Source: Saprospiraceae bacterium
GTDB taxonomy: Bacteria > Bacteroidota > Bacteroidia > Chitinophagales > Saprospiraceae
Direction of reading: 5' to 3'
Assembly: GCA_020630955.1 (NCBI GenBank)
Contig: JAHDIE010000006.1
Coordinates: 12,502-76,501, forward strand
Length of the DNA stretch: 64,000 bases
Below, piece after piece: positions 35,289-44,340 of this stretch. The position numbers were made by a program, and so were the translations under genes. The notes under the pieces are model-generated. The model was given only the letters and a program-made list of their open reading frames with translations. It was not told the DNA's origin and searched no databases. Each line of letters opens with the position of its first letter. The stretch's first letter is position 1.

Positions 35289-36677
35289 TTATTCACCCAA
35301 CATTTTCTCAGGCCTCACCCATGCATCAAACTCGGCAGCGGTCACATATCCAAGAGAAAGTGCAGCGGATTTCAAAGTAGTACCCTCTTTGTAAGCTTTC
35401 TTGGCAATTTCTGCCGCTTTGTCATAACCAATTTTTGTATTTAAAGCCGTAACAAGCATCAAAGAATTATTAAGGTTCGCTTTAATTTTTTCACGATTAG
35501 GTTGTAATCCTTTGATACAATTATCACAAAAGCTAACTGCAGCATCACCGATCAATCTTGCAGACATGAGAAAATTAAAAATCATCATTGGCTTGAAAAC
35601 ATTCAATTCAAATTGGCCATTCATTCCACCAATATTAATGGCCACATCGTTACCACATACTTGTGCCATTGCCATAGTTAATGCTTCTGATTGGGTTGGA
35701 TTTACTTTACCTGGCATAATGGAGGAACCAGGTTCATTAGCAGGGATGATAATCTCTCCAATTCCACATCTTGGACCACTAGACAACATTCTAATATCGT
35801 TACCAATTTTCATCAATGAAACCGCTACAGTTTTTAAAGCTCCGTGCGATTCAACAATAGCATCATGTGCTGAAAGACCTTCAAATTTATTGACACCACT
35901 AACGAATGGAAGCTTGGTTGCTTTTGCAATCTCTTTAGCAACTTTTTTGGAATATCCTTTAGGCGTATTCAATCCAGTTCCTACTGCTGTACCTCCCAAT
36001 GCAAGCTGACTTAAATGTGCAAGGGAATTTTTTATGGCTTTGATACCAAAATCAAGTTGAGTCACAAATGCAGATAAATCCTGACCAAGTGTAACTGGAG
36101 TTGCATCCATAAAGTGGGTACGTCCAATCTTAACAACTTTCATATAAGCCTTAGATTTTTTTGACAATTCTTTTTTTAGCTTTTCCAAACCAGGAATGGT
36201 GGTTTCAACCAAAATCTTGTAGGCAGCAATATGCATTGCCGTCGGAAATGTATCGTTGGAAGATTGAGATTTATTGACATCATCATTGGGGTGGATTTTT
36301 TTCTTAGCATCTCGTAATTTTCCACCAGCCAGTACATGGGCTCGATTTGCAATCACTTCATTAACATTCATATTCGTTTGAGTTCCAGAACCCGTCTGCC
36401 AAACCACCAAAGGAAACTCACTGTCTAGTTCTCCTTGGAGGATCTCATTACAAACTCTCGCAATAAGTTTCGCCTTTGTTTTCGATAATACCCCAAGATC
36501 CGCATTTGTTTTGGCAGCTGCTTTTTTCAAAATAGCATATGCTTTAATAATCTCTAAAGGCATAGTGTGGCCTCCAATTTTAAAATTTTGAGACGACCTT
36601 TGAGTTTGTGCAGCCCAATATCTTTTGGCAGGCACATCAATATAGCCAATTGAATCTTTTTCCTTTCTAACTTTCAT
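35289..36677 (-). CDS. fumC: Fumarate hydratase, class II
   Basis: A 462-residue tetrameric lyase interconverting fumarate and L-malate in the TCA cycle, iron-independent. The fumarase/aspartase signature '[11 protein letters not shown]' is intact, as are '[14 protein letters not shown]', '[12 protein letters not shown]' and '[15 protein letters not shown]', the site that distinguishes FumC from aspartase. Full normal length. It is a single gene, divergent from sod. Confidence 0.97.
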   Translation of the reverse strand: MKVRKEKDSIGYIDVPAKRYWAAQTQRSSQNFKIGGHTMPLEIIKAYAILKKAAAKTNADLGVLSKTKAKLIARVCNEILQGELDSEFPLVVWQTGSGTQTNMNVNEVIANRAHVLAGGKLRDAKKKIHPNDDVNKSQSSNDTFPTAMHIAAYKILVETTIPGLEKLKKELSKKSKAYMKVVKIGRTHFMDATPVTLGQDLSAFVTQLDFGIKAIKNSLAHLSQLALGGTAVGTGLNTPKGYSKKVAKEIAKATKLPFVSGVNKFEGLSAHDAIVESHGALKTVAVSLMKIGNDIRMLSSGPRCGIGEIIIPANEPGSSIMPGKVNPTQSEALTMAMAQVCGNDVAINIGGMNGQFELNVFKPMMIFNFLMSARLIGDAAVSFCDNCIKGLQPNREKIKANLNNSLMLVTALNTKIGYDKAAEIAKKAYKEGTTLKSAALSLGYVTAAEFDAWVRPEKMLGE

Positions 36678-36730
36678 TTAATTGCTTATTTAATAATAGA
36701 ATACGAAGATATAACCAAAAACAGAAAGTT

Positions 36731-36757
36731 TTGATTAAGTAAAACTTAGTATCTTTA
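36731..36757 (+). promoter_or_regulatory. Promoter of the superoxide dismutase gene
   Basis: TTG at 36731-36733 and TATCTTTA at 36750-36757 are 19 bp apart, start to start, as in the Bacteroidota consensus (final G replaced by A). The leader to the ATG at 36805 is about 40 nt. Confidence 0.5.
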
Positions 36758-36804
36758 AGAACTGTTAATTCTAAAAACTATTTAACAATAAAAATAATTC
36801 GAAA

Positions 36805-37413
36805 ATGGCATTTACATTACCTGATTTACCTTACGACCATCACAAACTTGAACCTCATATTGATTCTTGGACTATGGAAATCCACCATGGGAAACACCAT
36901 GCTGGATATACAAAGAAACTAAACGCTGCTATCGAAGGAACAGATTTGGCTGGGAAAGACATTGTAGACATTCTTAAAAATTTGGATATGAATAATAGCG
37001 CTGTCCGAAATAATGGTGGAGGTTTTTATAATCATTCACTTTTTTGGACAGTTATGTCACCGGATGGAGGAGGAAAACCAGACGGAGCCTTGGCAGATGC
37101 TATCAATGCTGCATATGGCTCATTTGATGCATTTAAAGAAAAATTTGCTGCTGCTGCAGGAACAAGATTCGGTTCAGGTTGGGCTTGGTTATGTGCTCAC
37201 CCTGGAGGAAAAGTAGAAGTTTGTTCTTCTCCGAATCAAGATAATCCATTGATGCCTGGTGTTGGCTGTGGAGGTACACCCATCCTTGGATTAGATGTCT
37301 GGGAACATGCTTACTATCTAAATTATCAAAACAAACGACCTGATTACGTTCAAGCCTTTTTCAATGTTATTAACTGGAAAGAAGTAGCGAGAAGGTATGC
37401 TGAGGTTGATTAA
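36805..37413 (+). CDS. Iron/manganese superoxide dismutase
   Basis: A 202-residue Fe/Mn-SOD that dismutates superoxide in the cytoplasm (no signal peptide). Predicted metal ligands: His27 (in MEIHHGKHH), His77 (in YNHSLFW), Asp164 and His168 (in DVWEHAYY). An extra Cys-containing loop, '[12 protein letters not shown]' and 'GVGCGGTP' (Cys140 and Cys155), sits before the Asp ligand. Metal preference (Fe, Mn or both) is not decided by sequence. Two genes for type IX secreted proteins follow. Confidence 0.96.
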   Translation: MAFTLPDLPYDHHKLEPHIDSWTMEIHHGKHHAGYTKKLNAAIEGTDLAGKDIVDILKNLDMNNSAVRNNGGGFYNHSLFWTVMSPDGGGKPDGALADAINAAYGSFDAFKEKFAAAAGTRFGSGWAWLCAHPGGKVEVCSSPNQDNPLMPGVGCGGTPILGLDVWEHAYYLNYQNKRPDYVQAFFNVINWKEVARRYAEVD

Positions 37414-37427
37414 ACAAAAAAAATATT

Positions 37428-38126
37428 ATGAAATCATTATTACTAATTCCGTTTCTGATAGGACTGAATTTTGGAGTCAATGCTCAAATTTCTTATTCTC
37501 CGGAAGCCCCTGAGGCAACTGCAACGATCGATACCGAAAAAGTAGTTATCTACATTGATATTATAAATGATCTTGCTATGGAGCAAGAAACATTTTGGTT
37601 TATCGATAGAGAAACTCCAAATGAGCTTGGTGTTGTAGCACCAGTTGAATGGGAATTTCAAGTATGCGATAAAGTTACTTGCTACTTCTGGGGAATTGAA
37701 TCTTGCCCAGAAGACAGACCCAATGAATTTGGTGCAAATGAAAGTTGGCCTTATGAGTTTAAATTGAAGCCACATGGGGTTAAAGGTATTGCGGATGTGA
37801 TTTTCAACATAACTAATTCTGATGGTGATATATTAGCAGCGATTCCAATCCATTATGAAATCACTGGAACTAGCTCAATTGAAAATATTGAAAGTACTCA
37901 AGTTAAGGTTTATCCCAACCCTGCTTCTGATTTTATAAATTTTGAAAACGATGACCTTGTTATTAAAGTTGATGTTTATAATTTAGATGGAAGGAAAATA
38001 AGCTCGTTAGATCATAAAAAAGGCAATATTTATGATTTAAGTTCTCTCACAAATGGCATATACTTATTAAAATTCTTTGATCAAGATAATCAATTATTAA
38101 CCACATCAAGAATTAGTAAAAATTAA
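37428..38126 (+). CDS. Secreted protein with type IX sorting domain (paralogue A)
   Basis: A 232-residue protein with a signal peptide (cleavage after N-A-Q, about residue 19), a mature beta-sandwich-like domain (about 20-140) and a C-terminal type A sorting domain ('VKVYPNPASDFINFEN' ... 'GIYLLKFFD') that directs export by the type IX system. Three conserved Cys occur in 'QVCDKVTCYFWGIESCP'. The mature domain belongs to no family I recognise. The neighbouring gene encodes a paralogue with the same Cys pattern and length. It lies 14 bp after sod, so it may be read from the sod promoter. Confidence 0.85.
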   Translation: MKSLLLIPFLIGLNFGVNAQISYSPEAPEATATIDTEKVVIYIDIINDLAMEQETFWFIDRETPNELGVVAPVEWEFQVCDKVTCYFWGIESCPEDRPNEFGANESWPYEFKLKPHGVKGIADVIFNITNSDGDILAAIPIHYEITGTSSIENIESTQVKVYPNPASDFINFENDDLVIKVDVYNLDGRKISSLDHKKGNIYDLSSLTNGIYLLKFFDQDNQLLTTSRISKN

Positions 38127-38143
38127 AGAATTTAGTTTTTTGA

Positions 38144-38178
38144 AGGGTGTTCATAAATACATGCACACCCTCTTTTTT
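38144..38178 (+). terminator. Rho-independent terminator after paralogue A
   Basis: AGGGTGT (38144-38150) and ACACCCT (38165-38171) form a 7-bp stem with a 14-nt loop, followed by a T-run (38171-38178). It ends the sod / paralogue A unit and insulates paralogue B. Confidence 0.65.
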
Positions 38179-38353
38179 ACACTATAATAAAAGAGATTCC
38201 TTGACCAAAGGACTTAGTAATAATTCTGCTTAAACTTTAAAATTTGTCAGAGATTTTGCAGATTTCTACAAAAAAGAGCCTCTTTATGTCTTCATTAACT
38301 GTTTATTAAGAGTAGAAATTCGATAATTCTTCTTAATTTTACAGAAACTACGA

Positions 38354-39058
38354 ATGCATATGAAGCAGATTATACTTTTTTCACTTTTTATGACGTTGAG
38401 CCTTGGTCTTTCGGCTCAAGTCTCATTTGCCCCAGAAGCACCAGAAGGCTCAGGGCCTTCGACCTCTACGGATATCAAAGTAGATATTGATGTCATCAAT
38501 GATTTGGCTGAAGAACAAATTACTTTTTGGTATATTGATAGAGAGTCTCCTACTGAACATGATCATTTGGTTCCCTCTGAGTGGGAATTTCAATTATGCG
38601 ATAAAAATACATGCTATCTATGGGGATTAGAAACGTGCCCAACTGGAAATCCTGCTGTATTTAATGCGAATGAAACATTTACTTATAATCTTCACATGAG
38701 ACCTCATGGTGTTGCTGGAATAGGAGATATAATATTACACATTACTGCAGAGGATGGATCAATATTGACTTCCATTCCTGTACACTATAATGTAGATCCT
38801 TCTACTTCAACCAAGGATTTGGATGCAAAACAGATAAAAATTTATCCAAATCCAACAACTGACTTCATTCAGTTAACCAATGATAATGATGTTTCTAAAG
38901 TAGCTATTTACAACATTGTAGGAAAAAACATTAATACATCATCACATTTTAGTGGAAAATCACACGATGTTAGTAGACTTCAAAAAGGTATTTATTTGGT
39001 GAGATTGTTTGATCAAAACGACAATGTTCTTTCAGTATTCAGACTGAATAAGAACTAA
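38354..39058 (+). CDS. Secreted protein with type IX sorting domain (paralogue B)
   Basis: A 234-residue paralogue of the preceding secreted protein. It shares the 'SFAPEAPE' / 'SYSPEAPE' mature start, 'FWYIDRESP' / 'FWFIDRETP', the Cys pattern 'QLCDKNTCYLWGLETCP', and the C-terminal sorting domain 'IKIYPNPTTDFIQLTN'. Signal peptide cleavage is expected near S-A-Q. The start may be at ATG 38354 or 38360. It has its own terminator and is separated from paralogue A by 227 bp with a terminator, so the two copies are independently transcribed. Function unknown. Confidence 0.85.
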   Translation: MHMKQIILFSLFMTLSLGLSAQVSFAPEAPEGSGPSTSTDIKVDIDVINDLAEEQITFWYIDRESPTEHDHLVPSEWEFQLCDKNTCYLWGLETCPTGNPAVFNANETFTYNLHMRPHGVAGIGDIILHITAEDGSILTSIPVHYNVDPSTSTKDLDAKQIKIYPNPTTDFIQLTNDNDVSKVAIYNIVGKNINTSSHFSGKSHDVSRLQKGIYLVRLFDQNDNVLSVFRLNKN

Positions 39059-39082
39059 AAAAGACAAAAATGCATTCGAAGA

Positions 39083-39112
39083 GGGCTTCAACGTTGTTGA
39101 AGCCCTTTTTTT
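39083..39112 (+). terminator. Strong rho-independent terminator after paralogue B
   Basis: GGGCTTCAAC (39083-39092) and GTTGAAGCCC (39096-39105) form a perfect 10-bp stem with a 3-nt loop, followed by seven T's (39106-39112). Confidence 0.9.
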
Positions 39113-39183
39113 ATTAGTTTTTTCACAATCAATACTTTACTTATTAATTATATCGAATTAGTTTATATATAAGTTTTTAATAT

Positions 39184-39191
39184 TAGTTTTG
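39184..39191 (+). promoter_or_regulatory. -7 element of the TonB receptor gene
   Basis: TAGTTTTG is an exact TAnnTTTG box, 37 bp before the ATG at 39229. The in-frame TTG at 39202 would leave almost no leader, so the ATG is preferred. Confidence 0.55.
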
Positions 39192-39228
39192 CCCCTAATT
39201 ATTGTATTTATTATCAACCAAATTGATT

Positions 39229-41931
39229 ATGAAAAAACTAATATTATCCTTGATAGTGAGTTGCATTGCTATCATGGTACATGCACAAGTTACTGGTACA
39301 GTTGTCGATGGTTCTGACGGATCTCCACTTATCGGTGCTACAGTGATGTTTACAGGATCGACTTCAGGTACATTAACAGATGTTGACGGTAAATTTTCAC
39401 TGGATGGTTCAGGGGACGCCATCGAAATCAGTTACTTAGGATATGCTTCCAAAACCTATGCTGTACAAGGTATGAATGACCTTGGAAGAATTAGAATGAA
39501 CCAAACCGGAGTTGGTTTGGATGAAGTTGTTATTTCAGGTGTTGTAGACATCATACAAGACAGATCTACACCAGTTGCAGTTTCTACAATCAGTGCAAGA
39601 GAAATTCAATTAAAACTAGGAAATCAAGAATTTCCTGAAATCATGAAATCAACACCTTCTATCTATGTAACCAAGCAAGGTGGTGGTTATGGAGATGCAA
39701 GAATTAATGTAAGAGGATTTGATCAAAGAAATACATCTTACCTTATCAATGGGCAGCCAGTTAATGATATGGAAAATGGTTGGGTCTATTGGTCAAATTG
39801 GGCAGGACTTCAAGATATTGCTTCAGCTATCCAAATTCAAAGAGGAATAGGTGCATCAAGGTTAGCTGTTCCTTCAGTTGGTGGAACTGTAAGTATTGTT
39901 ACAAAATCTACCGATAGAGAAGCAGGTGGATTTGTATCTGCAGGAATGGGTAATGATGGTTACCTTAAAACCACAGCAAGTTATGGAACTGGAACAATGT
40001 CTAATGGATTCTCTGCATCAGTTCTTTTGTCAAGATGGCAAGGAAATGGTTATGTCGATGGTACTCAAGGACAAGGATATAATTACTTAGCTGCATTAGG
40101 ATACGATGCGGGTGGAGGACATAAATTCAATGCAAGCTTTTTAGGAGCAGGTCAGTGGCACCACCAAAGAGATCTTGAATTGAGTATCAGAGATTATGAA
40201 AACTTCGGTGGTGATGATTTTAGAAAATACAATGGAGATTGGGGAATGTTAAATGGTGAAGAATATACCTTTAGAAGAAACTTCTACCACAAGCCATTAG
40301 CATCTATTAACTGGGATTGGGAAGTAAATAGTAGAACTACCGTTGCAGCAGTTGCATATGGCTCTTGGGGCCGTGGCGGTGGAACTGGGCCAAGAGGAAG
40401 AAACTTCGGAATCTATCCTTTTAGAAAAGATATGACCCAGGCGATTGAAGATGGCAACTTACCATACAGAACTGCAGATGGACAAATTGATTTTGATGCA
40501 GTTGTTGCAAATAACCAGGCAGGAAATCCTTATACTGGTTCATTAGAAGGAGCTAGTGGATTGATTTTAGGAGCAAATGATGGTGATCTTAGTGATGTAG
40601 ATGGAATAAATACAAACATTGCAATAAGAAGAGCATCCGTAAACTCCCACGACTGGTACGGTGGTATCTTGAACTTAACGCACAAGCTGACAGACAATAT
40701 CAACATAGGTTTAGGACTTGATGGTAGATCATATAGTGGAATTCACTACAGACATTTAAATGATCTTCTTGGATTAGGTGGCTATGTTTCAAATGGAGAT
40801 TCTAATAACCCATCAAACATAATTACTGAAACAAATGATGCTAATGCATTTGTTTCTATAGGAGATGAAGAAAAATTAAACTATTACAATATTGGTAATG
40901 TTAATTGGTTAGGGGCTAATGGATTGGCTGAGTATGAAAATGAAACTTTTACTGCAGTAATCCAAGCAGGTCTATCAAACCAATCATATCAAAGAGAAGA
41001 TTTCTTTAGATATTCTGGTGATGAACAACAATCTGATTCTCATTCATTATTGGGTGGATTTGTGAAAGGTGGTGTTAACTACAACATAAATGCAAACCAC
41101 AACATTTTTGCAAACACTGGAATTATAAGAAGACAACCAAACTTTGATGCTGTCTTCCCTAATTTCGCGAATGAAGTAAAAGAAGATGTTGAAAACGAAG
41201 AAATCTTTTCATTGGAATTAGGTTATGGAATTGATTATTCAAAATTCAGAGCCAACATCAATTTGTATTCTACATCATGGGGTAACAGATTTTTATCCAG
41301 AGGTGTTGACCTTGGTGCAGGTATTGAAGGAACAGCAAATTTCTCAAACTTAAAGAATCTTCACAGAGGTTTAGAAATAGAAGCAGATTTTGCACTTACA
41401 AGTAAAATTGACATCAACGCTATGGCTTCTATTGGGAATTGGACTTACAACGGAAATGTAGATGCAACAGTTTTTGATGACAATCAAAATCAAATTGGAA
41501 CTAGTACTCTATATCTTCAAGATGTTAAAGTTGGAGATGCCGCACAAACAACATTCAGCCTAGGTGCAGATTATGAGATCATCAAAGGCTTGAAATTAGA
41601 TGCTGCGTTTTTATACTTTGATAATTTATACGCTGACTTTAGAGTTATCGATGACTCATTCTTAGATCCAAATAATCAAGGAGCAGTTAAATTGCCTTCT
41701 TACAACTTGGTAGACCTTGGAGCATCATATAATCTAATCATGGATAACAACAATGTACTTACATTGAGATTAAACATCAATAACCTTTTCGATACAGAGT
41801 ACATTGCTGAGTCAAACTCAAACTTCCATGTTGAAGGAGGAGAGCCAACATACAATGGTATTAGCAAGCGTAATTATGTATGGTGGGGATTTGGAAGAAC
41901 ATGGAATGTTTCAGCTAAATATTCATTCTAA
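39229..41931 (+). CDS. TonB-dependent outer-membrane receptor
   Basis: A 900-residue receptor for active uptake across the outer membrane. A signal peptide (cleavage after V-H-A-Q) is followed by a carboxypeptidase-regulatory-like beta-sandwich (about 20-95), the plug ('INVRGFDQRNTSYLINGQPV' ... 'GGTVSIVTKS') and a 22-strand-type barrel ending in 'VSAKYSF'. No SusD-like partner follows, so it is not a classical polysaccharide locus; iron chelates, vitamins or small peptides are more likely. Substrate cannot be read. It is monocistronic, with its own promoter and terminator. Confidence 0.94.
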   Translation: MKKLILSLIVSCIAIMVHAQVTGTVVDGSDGSPLIGATVMFTGSTSGTLTDVDGKFSLDGSGDAIEISYLGYASKTYAVQGMNDLGRIRMNQTGVGLDEVVISGVVDIIQDRSTPVAVSTISAREIQLKLGNQEFPEIMKSTPSIYVTKQGGGYGDARINVRGFDQRNTSYLINGQPVNDMENGWVYWSNWAGLQDIASAIQIQRGIGASRLAVPSVGGTVSIVTKSTDREAGGFVSAGMGNDGYLKTTASYGTGTMSNGFSASVLLSRWQGNGYVDGTQGQGYNYLAALGYDAGGGHKFNASFLGAGQWHHQRDLELSIRDYENFGGDDFRKYNGDWGMLNGEEYTFRRNFYHKPLASINWDWEVNSRTTVAAVAYGSWGRGGGTGPRGRNFGIYPFRKDMTQAIEDGNLPYRTADGQIDFDAVVANNQAGNPYTGSLEGASGLILGANDGDLSDVDGINTNIAIRRASVNSHDWYGGILNLTHKLTDNINIGLGLDGRSYSGIHYRHLNDLLGLGGYVSNGDSNNPSNIITETNDANAFVSIGDEEKLNYYNIGNVNWLGANGLAEYENETFTAVIQAGLSNQSYQREDFFRYSGDEQQSDSHSLLGGFVKGGVNYNINANHNIFANTGIIRRQPNFDAVFPNFANEVKEDVENEEIFSLELGYGIDYSKFRANINLYSTSWGNRFLSRGVDLGAGIEGTANFSNLKNLHRGLEIEADFALTSKIDINAMASIGNWTYNGNVDATVFDDNQNQIGTSTLYLQDVKVGDAAQTTFSLGADYEIIKGLKLDAAFLYFDNLYADFRVIDDSFLDPNNQGAVKLPSYNLVDLGASYNLIMDNNNVLTLRLNINNLFDTEYIAESNSNFHVEGGEPTYNGISKRNYVWWGFGRTWNVSAKYSF

Positions 41932-42002
41932 TTAAGGAACGTTTTTAGCTAACCAAACGTTATAAATATATCCCAACTCAGATATAGAATCTGAAAAACT
42001 AT

Positions 42003-42035
42003 TGCCGACCTTTTCCCAAGGGTCGGCATTTTTTT
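42003..42035 (+). terminator. Rho-independent terminator of the TonB receptor gene
   Basis: TGCCGACC (42003-42010) and GGTCGGCA (42021-42028) make an 8-bp stem with a 10-nt loop, followed by seven T's. Confidence 0.88.
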
Positions 42036-42185
42036 ACCTGCCACATTGAATTCAATATCAAACTCATACGATGTAAATTCCCATCCTTCTATTAGTGTTA
42101 ATGACTTGAAATCTTTAATCCAACGATTTCATTGAATTAGAACTTCTTTGTATGCCAATTGTTAATCATAAACAAAACAATAATT

Positions 42186-42662
42186 ATGTTACTTTCTGAA
42201 TTAAAAGCCAAACTTGAAACCTCTTCTACATTGAACTTTAAACTACCAAATGGTCAATTGGTACCTTCTCATTTTCATATTACAGAAGTGGGTGTATTGT
42301 CTAAGGAGTATGTCGATTGCGGCGGAACATTTAGAAATGAGAAAAAACTTACTATGCAGATCTGGGTGGCTGAAGATTTAGAACACAGATTAGCCCCATC
42401 AAGGTTTTTAAAGATTATTGAGCTTTCAAAACCAATTATTAAAGATGAAGATCTTGAAGTGGAACTGGAATATCAAGGAGAAACTATAGGTAAATATCAA
42501 TTAGGTTTTGATAATGGGATCTTTGAGTTATTAGCAACAAAGACTGACTGTCTTGCAAAAGATAAATGTGAAGTACCTGTTGTTAAGCAAAAATTTGACC
42601 TATCAGATCTTACAGTCGTAGACCAGGGAGGAAGTTGCAGTCCAGGAAGTGGTTGTTGTTAA
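42186..42662 (+). CDS. DUF6428-like protein with Cys-rich tail
   Basis: A 158-residue soluble protein starting at ATG 42186, with 'LPNGQLVPSHFHITEVG', 'VDCGGTFRNE', 'MQIWVAEDLEHRLAPSRFLK' and an ending 'GGSCSPGSGCC'. The pattern matches what I recall as DUF6428, a Bacteroidota family often found with arsenic-resistance genes. The C-terminal C-x5-C-C and two internal Cys (in 'TKTDCLAKDKCEVP') suggest thiol or metal binding. Here no arsR, arsC or arsenite pump is adjacent. It converges on dinB (stops adjacent). The upstream 150 bp holds a leader with no recognised promoter. Confidence 0.65.
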   Translation: MLLSELKAKLETSSTLNFKLPNGQLVPSHFHITEVGVLSKEYVDCGGTFRNEKKLTMQIWVAEDLEHRLAPSRFLKIIELSKPIIKDEDLEVELEYQGETIGKYQLGFDNGIFELLATKTDCLAKDKCEVPVVKQKFDLSDLTVVDQGGSCSPGSGCC

Positions 42663-43817
42663 TCATCGTTTTGTTTTAAGGCTGGATGCACGCATGATTT
42701 TATCTTGACCAAATCTTCGTTTGATCCAGTCACGTTGTTCCATCAATCTTATTTCTTTTTCGGTATCATCAAACAAACTAATTTGATAACTGCCTGATAC
42801 TAGCCCACTAAATTTTACACCTATAAGTCTGATTAATTGGCGTCGATCATAGACCTTTTCAAATATTTCTAGTATGTGCTTAATCAACAATTGATCATTG
42901 GAAGTATATGGAATACGGCGCTGCTTGGTGTAGGTATTAAAATCAGCATATCTTATTTTGACCGTTACTGTTGAAGTTAATTTTTGATCTTCCCTTAGAT
43001 CAAAAGCTAAATCATCAACCATCTTGATCAACATATTTTTCATATGATTCAGATCAAGGGTGTCTTCCTTAAAAGTCCTTTCTTTGGACATTGACTTTTG
43101 CTCATGATATGGAACGACAGGCGATTCATCAATTCCATGAGATTTTTCCCAAAGTATTTTTCCATGTTTTCCAAATTCTCTCTCAAGTAGTCGTATTGGT
43201 ATATTACTAAGAGTTTCAATCTTTCGAACTCCCATGAAACTTAGTTTTTTGTAAGTAACTTTTCCAATACCTGGTATCTTTTTTACGGAAAGTGGAAAAA
43301 GAAACTGCTTTTCAGTGCCTCTCTGTACTTGATGCTCCCCATTTGGTTTAGATTCTCCAGTACCAATTTTTGAAACCAATTTGTTAACTGACAAACCAAA
43401 TGAAATAGGCAAACCAGATTCTTTGATTACTTTTTGTCTTAGTTCCTTTGACCATTTAAAGCAACCAAAGTATTTGTCCATGCCACTGAGATCCAAGTAG
43501 AACTCATCGATCGAAGACTTTTCATATTTTGGGGCTTCTTCGGCAATAATATCTGTAACGAGGCCAGAGTATTTAGAATAGCTATCCATATCTCCACGTA
43601 TCACCAAGGCATCAGGGCACAATCTAAGTGCCATTTTCATAGGCATCGCCGAATGAATCCCAAACCGGCGTGCCTCATAACTACACGAAGCAACAACTCC
43701 ACGGGCACTCGTCCCACCAATAAGCAGTGGCTTACCCAAAAAATCGCTGTTTTTGAGACATTCTACCGATACAAAGAAAGAATCTAAGTCCAAATGTAAT
43801 ACTGCGCGATCGTACAA
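42663..43817 (-). CDS. dinB: DNA polymerase IV (Y family)
   Basis: A Y-family translesion polymerase. I place the start at TTG 43817, giving 384 residues beginning M-Y-D-R-A-V-L-H-L-D-L-D; the frame is open to an ATG at 43898, but that would run through an inverted repeat and a -7 box and add 27 residues no DinB has. Catalytic motifs: 'LHLDLDSFF', 'YEARRFGIHSAMPM', and 'SIDEFYLD' with its Asp-Glu pair. The little-finger domain contains 'RTFKEDT'. It is normally paired with DnaE2-like polymerases in mutagenesis cassettes; here the two are 7.5 kb apart on the same strand and share promoter half-sites. Confidence 0.93.
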   Translation of the reverse strand: MYDRAVLHLDLDSFFVSVECLKNSDFLGKPLLIGGTSARGVVASCSYEARRFGIHSAMPMKMALRLCPDALVIRGDMDSYSKYSGLVTDIIAEEAPKYEKSSIDEFYLDLSGMDKYFGCFKWSKELRQKVIKESGLPISFGLSVNKLVSKIGTGESKPNGEHQVQRGTEKQFLFPLSVKKIPGIGKVTYKKLSFMGVRKIETLSNIPIRLLEREFGKHGKILWEKSHGIDESPVVPYHEQKSMSKERTFKEDTLDLNHMKNMLIKMVDDLAFDLREDQKLTSTVTVKIRYADFNTYTKQRRIPYTSNDQLLIKHILEIFEKVYDRRQLIRLIGVKFSGLVSGSYQISLFDDTEKEIRLMEQRDWIKRRFGQDKIMRASSLKTKR

Positions 43818-43849
43818 AATGTATATAGTAAATATTGACGAGTAATTTG

Positions 43850-43881
43850 ACAAATATAGTCGATATTTTCGATATATTTGT
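43850..43881. promoter_or_regulatory. Inverted-repeat operator over the dinB promoter
   Basis: ACAAATATA (43850-43858) and TATATTTGT (43873-43881) are perfect 9-bp inverted arms. Inside them TCGA occurs at 43860-43863 and 43869-43872. Each arm contains TATATTTG, an exact -7 box: on the minus strand (43858-43851) it fits dinB, 33 bp before the TTG start. The plus-strand copy (43873-43880) faces the small membrane protein gene. A DNA-binding protein here could block both directions; inference. Confidence 0.5.
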
Positions 43882-43882
43882 G

Positions 43883-43896
43883 GGTTGTAAACAACC
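43883..43896. repeat. 14-bp palindrome beside the dinB operator
   Basis: GGTTGT-AA-ACAACC is a perfect 14-bp palindrome with a two-base centre. It lies one base after the larger inverted repeat, within the dinB / small membrane protein intergenic region. Confidence 0.45.
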
Positions 43897-43942
43897 ATAA
43901 TGGAAAAATTTGCATCTTTATAGTAACATAGAAACTACATAT

Positions 43943-44260
43943 ATGGGATTTATTGGTGGCATGTTTAAAGTGCCGAAACATCGCAAATTTGATTATATAC
44001 CTCAACATTACGATCAAGCAAAGGAAGATCTAGAGTCTCGCTTAGCACCTTACCAAAAAGAGAGCAAAGATGCTGAGATGGCAAAAGCAGGTATCAAGAC
44101 GGGTTTTAAACGTCGTGTAGCAAAAAACCCAAGTTACAGTAGTAAAAGCATGAGTTCGACCATTCGTCTAATAGCAATTATCTGCATTTTAGTGGTACTA
44201 ACCATATTATTTCTGAAAAGCACTGTTATTGTTGACTTTGTAAAAGCAATGGAATCGTAA
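43943..44260 (+). CDS. Small conserved membrane protein upstream of mutL
   Basis: A 105-residue protein starting at ATG 43943 ('MGFIGGMFKVPKHRKFDYIP'). The N-terminal 70 residues are basic and soluble and one hydrophobic helix (about 76-96) lies near the C-terminus. It resembles a Bacteroidota family sometimes annotated as 'riboflavin synthase beta subunit' because of gene neighbourhood; nothing in the sequence supports an enzyme. It is divergent from dinB and precedes mutL by 80 bp. Confidence 0.75.
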   Translation: MGFIGGMFKVPKHRKFDYIPQHYDQAKEDLESRLAPYQKESKDAEMAKAGIKTGFKRRVAKNPSYSSKSMSSTIRLIAIICILVVLTILFLKSTVIVDFVKAMES

Positions 44261-44261
44261 G

Positions 44262-44282
44262 TATTCCACAACCGGTGGAATA
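44262..44282 (+). other. Hairpin between small membrane protein gene and mutL
   Basis: TATTCCAC (44262-44269) and GTGGAATA (44275-44282) form a perfect 8-bp stem with a 5-nt loop. It starts one base after the stop codon, and only an AT-rich sequence without a clean T-run follows, so it may be a weak terminator or a transcript-stabilising 3' end. Confidence 0.45.
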
Positions 44283-44340
44283 AATTATTTTATCTAGCGC
44301 TAAAAAACCACCATATTGCAGTTCATAAAAGCCCAAAACT

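Noticed and set aside
38273-38285. AAAGAG-C-CTCTTT palindrome before paralogue B
   Set aside because: Short and without a matching site elsewhere; could be chance in AT-rich DNA.
39202-39228. TTG start adding nine residues to the TonB receptor
   Set aside because: It would leave almost no leader after the -7 box and spoils the signal peptide; the ATG at 39229 gives a standard one.
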